This document shows positions 57,789 to 64,000 of a stretch of 64,000 nt of DNA, in pieces (the stretch's first letter is position 1; the number at the start of each line of letters is the position of its first letter). The notes under the pieces are model-generated. The model was not told the origin of the DNA. It did no database searches and saw nothing but the letters and a program-made list of their open reading frames with translations. The stretch covers positions 1,552,019 to 1,616,018 of the forward strand of contig BCKC01000007.1 of NCBI GenBank assembly GCA_001600455.1. The letters run 5' to 3'. A program made the translations under genes and the position numbers. Source of the DNA: Endocalyx cinctus (lineage: Eukaryota; Ascomycota; Sordariomycetes; Amphisphaeriales; Apiosporaceae).

Positions 57789-59782
57789 TCAGCGCGATCA
57801 TTTTATGCACGACGAGCGTATACGTCTGCATCTTCAACACTATCAGGAACGACTCACGCTTCCTCGATGACTGATTAGTCATTACCATACCCCTTTGGCT
57901 CCCCCGCCTGTTTATCATATCTATATTTAATAAGACTATATCTATGGGAAATAAGTCCCCCACCTGTCGGCATATCCGAAACCTCAAATGAGCGTTGCTT
58001 CTTGCTTCCGCTTACAATATACCTACATCCATCAGCCAACAAATCAAAGTTGGCGGTCTTTCTGCTGCAATAAGCTGATTGACATACACAAATAAACGCT
58101 TATGCTATATATTAAGCAAAAAGCCGAACAGGGAGGACGGCATCTATTACCTATTTTGCTTCGAGAGGGGCTAAGGGGATGGAACATAATGGAAAAGGCA
58201 GTTGTGCAATTCATTGTGTCTCAGAATCTAGGGGATATATACATACATATATATATATATATATATCTTTTGATAATGGGGTTGAAAGAAGAAAAAAACA
58301 AAAGTCTTCTGCTTTAAGTCTTTTTGTCTCTCTGATGAGACGAGTCGTGAATGCATAAACTGGTTAATACCAAGTGATGAATTTCAGACCAAAGATTTCT
58401 TTCCTTTTTCTTTTCTGAACATGTGTCTAATCAAAGGCGTTTTTTTTTACTTACGTTTTTTCTTATACCATCTTTTAAACAAATATTTTGTAATTATGCT
58501 CACCTTCCTCTCCATACTGAGGTTTCTTATCCTTCGTTGTCTGTTTATTCGTCATCCAAGTCAGATGTGTTTAATACCTTCCCTTTCGAATTCGAAACCG
58601 AGGTACTAGCCGAGTGGGAGACTATTAATATCAGCAAAGGAGAGGAGAAGGGGGGAAACGTGTTTCTAAAAAAAGACTTAAGGCAGAGGCAACAAGCATC
58701 AGGAAGGAGGACAAAAGCAACGGCGTCAAATTGGAGGCTTTTTTATTTTTTATATATATTTTATATTTTACGAAGCAAACGAAGGGCAACTAAGATTAAG
58801 AAGACAGATTAATAATGGAAAGGAAGAAAAGCATAGCCGTATAAGGTATGCTTCAGTTATTTTACCTAACCCCCCGCTTGTCTCTTCTCTCGTAAAGAAT
58901 AATTCGACGGGGAAAGAGAAGAGGAAAAAAAAAAAGAAGAGCTGTATACATACATAAACACGATACCTACCAATCTACCTACTTATGATATCTACATTCA
59001 ATATACGAGACAAATGATATAATCCTGAAGTTCGGTACATATACGTACATATTGAAAACAAAACAAAAAAGTATACAACGAATGAATATGAGGAAGAACG
59101 TTGACAGAGGATACAATATAGACGGATTCCTGCTCACCTACTCGAGTGTGGGATATAAAAGGTCCCGGGCCTTTCCGAGATACCGGAAAGAACACCGGGA
59201 TTGTATTTATGCGGGGATGAAAGTTAATCTCAAGAGATATGCGGGGGGAACCCAAGTACCGGTTCCGATATTCGGGACGAAGTAGTCATATGGGACCCTC
59301 CCTATCTCCTCACTAGAAGAAGAATAAAAGTTAGAAGTAGCAATTGGAATAGGACAGACTGAGTGAAAACACGTGAAGATTCCGAAGACCCTCTTCTTAC
59401 TCAACCTTTTCGATTAAATCCTTCGCCCAGTACTCCGGGATATCCACCTTACTTATTTACTCACCTCTTAAGTTGTAGTTAGTGAATGGTGACTCATTAC
59501 GCATACATTTTAAGAAGTCAATTGATATAAATCAGTCGCGTATTTAACCGTTGAAGAAGAAAGCAAAAAAAGGGTGTCATTTTTTATTCGGACTATATAT
59601 ATCCATCCATCTCATCCCCTTCACTGGTAGTTGGACTCACCTATCCATCGTCTCTATACAATCCACTCCCAAATCTTTATAAACTAAGAACATTTTCTTT
59701 TAAAGAAAAAAGTTTCAATCCACCTCCCTATACTTTAAATTCCTAAGAGTACAAGACAAAACTCAAAAAAAAAAAACTCAAA
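57789..59782. other. Intergenic region
   Basis: About 2 kb with (TA)n near 58240-58266 and many homopolymer tracts. The frames 58102-58317, 58421-58812 and 59052-59285 are low-complexity or unremarkable and are not called. Confidence 0.5.
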
Positions 59783-60537
59783 ATGCGCATCCCCTACGTC
59801 CCCGACCCCCCACCGGTCTCCACGCCCGAAGAGCAAGCCATCGTCGACCGCGTCCGCGCGCGCCGTGCCCCGCGCCCGCTGCAAGCCCTCGACCTCGCCC
59901 TGCTGCACAGCGCGCCCGTCGCCGACGGCTGGAACTCCTTTCTCGGCGCGATCCGGACGCGCACGTCCCTGCCGGCCTCGCTGCGCGAGCTCGCCATCTG
60001 CCGCGTCGCCGTCTGCAACCGCGCGTGGTACGAGTGGGGCCACCATTTCCCTTTGGCCGTCAAAGACGGCGGGATCAGCGAGGAGGCGATGATGACGGTG
60101 TGCAGGCGGGAGGATCTGGCGACGGTGACGGCCGAGGAGAAGGCGTCGCTCGGAGGCGAGAGGGAGTGGGCCGTCTTGAAGTACGCGGACGAGATGACGA
60201 GGGATGTGCAGGTCGGGGAGGAGACGTTTGAGGCGTTGAGAAAGTGTTGTTCGGAGAAGGAGATTGTGGAGATTACGGCTACGGTAAAGTTGCTCTTATT
60301 TTTTATTATTCTTGTGGTGTGACTGAAGAAAGAAGGAAAGAAAAAAAAAGCTGACTCGATTACGATATTTTTTAGGTCGCCGCTTATAACTGCGTTAGCA
60401 GATTCTTAGTCGCCTTGGATGGTAAGATCCCTCTTCTTCTCGTCTCTTTACTTATAAATATGGAAAACTAACGGCTGAGTGAACACGAACGATCAGTCGG
60501 TGAGAGAAACAATACTAGCCCTGACGCTGCTCATTAA
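59783..60537 (+). CDS. Carboxymuconolactone decarboxylase-like / AhpD-fold protein
   Basis: Three exons, 59783-60283, 60376-60421 and 60497-60537, encode 195 residues. The ATG follows an A-rich leader. The core resembles the CMD/AhpD-like fold: SLPASLRELAICRVAVCNRA, then WYEWGHHFPLAVKDGGISEE, the pattern in which RELAI-R-A---N--YEW--H marks the family. The C-terminal helices EIVEITATVAAYNCVSRFLV complete it. Members include peroxidase partners and lactone decarboxylases. Many fungal ones are uncharacterised and act in degradation or natural-product steps. Here the CxxC redox pair of true AhpD is not present as such, although two cysteines (CRVAVC) lie close together. Exon 1 is very GC-rich while the flanks are AT-rich. 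Confidence 0.88.
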
Positions 60538-61650
60538 ATTGTTCTCGTGCGAGAGGATCACCACAGAGAGCTGGCTAGGGAAAAATGTGACATATATGTG
60601 TATGTATACATGTAAATAACTCCGAGGAAAAGAGCGAAATGGAGGGTGGTATGGCTTTATATTATTTGGAAATCCTGCAAGTTTTGTACACGTTGATGAG
60701 GACAGCATGGAATACGATACATATTTCGACTGTAGCCTCGCTCACGTAAGAGAAGGAAAACAGTTGGAGGGGGCGGGCTAGAAGTGGTTAACCTCCCTCT
60801 CCCGCTTTTCTTCCCCTTTCGTTATCACATTCGCCTATTAATATACAATGGCCTCCCGAGGGTTTACTCATCCAAGTTTCGAAATGGTTATTACAACGAA
60901 ATGGTTATCTGCCTCTCAATATAGCAAACGGGCAGAAGCAAACAGGCGCAAGCCAACCCGTACGGGATGACGTACGCGGATTATTACAGTAACAAACATA
61001 GTAGCCGCCTAAATTGGGGTATCATTACCGAAGGAAATTTGAACCAGATAGAACATAATAACACAAGGAAACATACACATAAATTAAAGGAGACGAAGAT
61101 GAAAACGAAAAGGTAAGGAGTTCGATAAAAAAAATAGGGAAAAACTCATGGTTTCATATATCGTATCGCAAAGAGAGGGAAAAAAAAGGTATCGTTGAAA
61201 ACTGGCAACGACAACAATATGAAAAGAAATAACCGGGCTTTAATAATAGCCAGCACCCACCAAGCCAAATCATAGAGAGACAGCACCGAGGCTCGTCTCC
61301 TTGGTTCACCGTTTGTCGTGACCTGTTGAGCCTCATTATCCCCAGATCCTGCCCCAACCAACTGAAGAAATGAAAAATTCATTAGAACTCCGTAGATCCA
61401 TGTCCTCTCGTAAAAAAATCGAAAAAAGCCTCACCGCCAACCTTTCTCTACTCCCCTAACACCATGATTACTAAGACTGATCCGTGAAACCCTTTCCTGT
61501 ATTGTTGAAGATAAAAACCGAAAAAGATAACAACCAGGAGATAAGATTCCACCCGTAATCCAAAGGACGTGGAAGATATTAAAACTTCTTCATAATTCAT
61601 GAAGGCTGTTTTCTCAGATGAGAAAACCGCGAGTAGTGTGGTCGTTTTGC
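60538..61650. other. Convergent intergenic region
   Basis: About 1.1 kb between the CMD-like gene (plus) and maf1 (minus). It holds the two 3' regions. No gene or RNA was recognised. Confidence 0.5.
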
Positions 61651-62896
61651 TCAGATCTCCATTCTCATAGCAATATCCTCGCTAACGCCCCTAACCGAGT
61701 GTGCGAAGTGGTCTTCATCTTCATCTTCGATCTCTTCTTCGTCATCTTCCTCGTACTCTTCACTATACTCCTCGTCAGAGTCGGGGTCGTCAAGGGGATC
61801 TAGATCAATATCTTCGTCCGGGTCGTAGATAACCGCGTCAGCTTCGTTATACTCATCGTCATCATCGTAGTCGTAATCGCCTGGAGAGGAAGGAACGATC
61901 CTCTCGGCGAGGTGATCGCCGAGCCAGAATCTGGCGCGCTTGTTGGCGCCTAAGCTACCTGACAGCGGCTGCGCGTGGCGCTTGGTCGCCAGCCCGTTGC
62001 TTCCTCGTCGGTGATGGGGTACCAGCGCGGGTGAGTTCATCATGATGGGCAAGCCGCGGACGTACAAGTAGGCAACGCGCTTTTTGACCTTGTTGAAGAG
62101 CATGTAGTGCAAGTGCCAGATAGCCGACTCATCGCCATCAAAGGGATCATCGGTCGGCTGATACGACCAGCAGACGCAGTCGCGGAGTGTCATCTCCTTG
62201 TCGAGCATGGTCCACATCTGGGGGCCCCAGGCCGGGCTGCTTGTTGTGACGAAGCCGCCTGAACCAGCGATCATTGGGTTTGTAGACGGGGAACAACTGT
62301 ATGATGAACTGACAACTGTGGGTGCTGCCAGAAGTGACGAGGATGTACCTGACGCTGGTCGCATGCTATTCATCATGCTATCGAAGCTGGCCATGACCCT
62401 ACGAAGGCTGCGCTCGCGGTGGAAATCGGATGGACGTAGGCGATGGGAAAAGTCGTAGTCAGGATGGCTTGCATTGAGAGTCGCGATAAGGTAAGCGTAG
62501 GTACGACGATTGGCCACGTCACCGAGGTTGCCAAAAGGGCTCGAACGGGATAGGTTTAGAGATTCGGCCATCTTCTCATGCTGAGGAGGGGATAACGAAG
62601 CGCCAAACTTAACGAGCGCCGCATGTTGCGATTCTAAAGTGCATTCGATCGTCTTATACAGTTTCTTGTCTGATCCGGCCGCTTTCGTAGTGTAAAGATC
62701 GCATCCGCCTGTGACGCGGCAATCGGGGGTGCTGAAATTCAGGGCTGACGTGATGACGTCGAAGTCGCGAAGTGGTAGAAACTGCGATATTTAAACCCTC
62801 AATGTCAACTCAACAGAAAACCAACAAAGTTTCATGTGTTCTTAACGGTACATTCAAGTACTCAGTGCAACCGGGATTTATATGGCATACCTTCAT
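61651..62896 (-). CDS. maf1: Maf1, repressor of RNA polymerase III transcription
   Basis: Two coding exons, 62896-62891 and 62781-61651, encode 378 residues. The first coding exon is only ATGAAG, followed by a 109-nt intron. The join gives MKFLPLRDFDVITSALNF, the conserved start of Maf1. Further Maf1 blocks are IECTLESQHAALVKFG, LNLSRSSPFGNL, TYAYLIATLNASHPDYDFS, the B-box-like MLDKEMTLRDCVCWSYQP and the C-box-like AIWHLHYMLFNKVKKRVAYL. A Ser-rich linker separates the two halves. The tail has a long Asp/Glu-rich stretch, as in fungal Maf1. A basic patch near KRHAQPLSG and NKRARFWLG may serve nuclear import. Maf1 is dephosphorylated under starvation and then represses tRNA and 5S rRNA synthesis by binding Pol III. 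Confidence 0.95.
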
Positions 62897-64000
62897 CTTG
62901 AGGGATGATTATCAGTGCCAAATAACAATGCAAACCAGTTGAAAGGCGGTGAGTGATATCAAGAGTAATGTGAATAAGTATAGAAGTCGAAAATGATAAA
63001 TCCGATTAATATGATATGCATAAACATAGAAAGTACCCGGGTACTATAGAAATAGAGTCGAGATAAATATTGAGAATATTGAAGTCGTAACGTATGTAAT
63101 TAAAGGCGCATAAAGTAAACGTGACGTAGAAGGAAGTAGAGATGAACCGGGAGTGTGATGATTACGACCTGTTATTAAGGACGACAATCACCCAATATGT
63201 TGTAGTCAATAACCTTAAGATGCAGGTCCCGGTGGTGTCGGTATTGTCGTCAATAATATCGATAGATCGATCGAGGCACTTGAATTAATACAGTTGCAAT
63301 GTCGCGAATAGTATAGATACGAAATCAATCAGATTAGAGTAAAGAGATATGCGGCCGTAGTGATTAACAGCGACAGCACGCTATATAGCAAAAGTAGAAA
63401 TAAATAATCCGAATTTGTTGCCGTTGTACTATATATCGAATGTCCGAGTAGTTCGTCGTTCACCGTGGCTGTTAAATAATGTCGTCAGACACCGATCAAG
63501 TTCACAAGCACTACTTCGATAATCCTGTAATGATCAATTGATACAGAACAAACTAGACGATGTAGATCGTCTAGTAGGCACAGGGGTAAGAAAACATCAT
63601 GTAAATCCGGGGTAAATATGAAGTTGGTTTCTGTAAATTTAGGAATATTAATGTACAGTAATTCTGAAGAATGATAAAAAGGAAAGAGGGAAAGATGGTG
63701 TGCTTGAAATCCTGCGGTGATTGCGACTGATGAATGATGATTGATCTAATGATCAGCTGTTGAGTTACCCGTTATCGCAACTAAGGGGACGGGTTGGTTG
63801 ATTGATTGATTATTTGCTGTAGTGTAGTATAGTAATGGGCCGCTTAGGCGTGGCCAGGATCCTGAGAGTCGCAATGTTCCAGGCTATCAGGGACCGTAAC
63901 CAAGATATCCTAGCATTCAAATCCGTGGCCAGCAGGGACTTGCATTTACACTAAGGACCGTTCTCTGTTATCTCTCTATTAAAAGAATAGAGGGTACAAG
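62897..64000. other. Upstream region of maf1, no further gene
   Basis: About 1.1 kb. It should contain the maf1 promoter and 5' leader. A 10-bp stem hairpin lies at 63552-63575. No reading frame of note reaches the window edge. Confidence 0.5.
63552..63575. repeat. Perfect hairpin, 10-bp stem and 4-nt loop
   Basis: ACTAGACGAT and its inverse ATCGTCTAGT are separated by GTAG. Confidence 0.85.

Noticed and set aside
1..64000. CRISPR array, bacterial operon or phage features
   Set aside because: No spaced direct repeats or such genes; introns and gene content are fungal.

Overview
The window looks like nuclear DNA of a filamentous ascomycete (Pezizomycotina, probably Sordariomycetes-like). Genes are split by short GT-AG introns, mostly 49-130 nt, with CTAAC/CTGAC-type branch points. 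Several products are typically fungal: a GH6 cellulase, a DUF6536 membrane protein pair, a SLN1-type hybrid histidine kinase, a Pom1-like DYRK kinase and a TPR-F-box-LRR protein. There are no operons, and the spacers between genes are long and AT-rich. All exon joins were built by eye from reading frame, splice consensus and family similarity, without transcripts.

Layout. 1-1314 (-): MFS transporter cut by the window edge, with an in-frame amber codon. 1992-2388 (+): small secreted cysteine-rich protein. 2594-3967 (-): mitochondrial FtsJ/Mrm2 rRNA methyltransferase. 4850-6206 (+): polytopic membrane protein. 6521-8732 (-): coiled-coil nuclear protein. 9523-10699 (+): Ost3/Ost6 subunit of oligosaccharyltransferase. 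13013-14347 (+): GH6 cellobiohydrolase. 16620-17828 (+): Mae1/SLAC1-type carrier. 18498-20543 (+): cytochrome P450. 21600-25800: decayed stretch with a broken P-type ATPase, unexplained open frames and two tRNA-Asn genes. 28549-32721 (+): Pom1-like DYRK kinase. 35017-37368 (-): TPR-F-box-LRR protein. 40182-41663 (+): methyltransferase with an in-frame stop, followed by a HET-domain relic with three stops. 44059-46372 and 47692-51188 (+): tandem DUF6536 paralogues, the first without the large ectodomain. 54211-57788 (+): SLN1-type kinase. 59783-60537 (+): carboxymuconolactone-decarboxylase-like protein. 61651-62896 (-): Maf1, the RNA polymerase III repressor.

How it fits together. Conserved housekeeping and signalling genes (MRM2, OST3, pom1, pof3-like, sln1, maf1) alternate with accessory genes (secreted protein, cellulase, carrier, P450, methyltransferase, HET, P-type ATPase). 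Decay is confined to the accessory part: four separate loci carry stops, frameshifts or lost motifs. Some changes (TG to TA, CA to TA) would fit repeat-induced point mutation, but the ancestral codons are unknown. I see no complete secondary-metabolite cluster, no CRISPR array and no intact transposon. The most unusual candidate is the DUF6536 pair, where one copy has lost a roughly 290-residue ectodomain that the other keeps.
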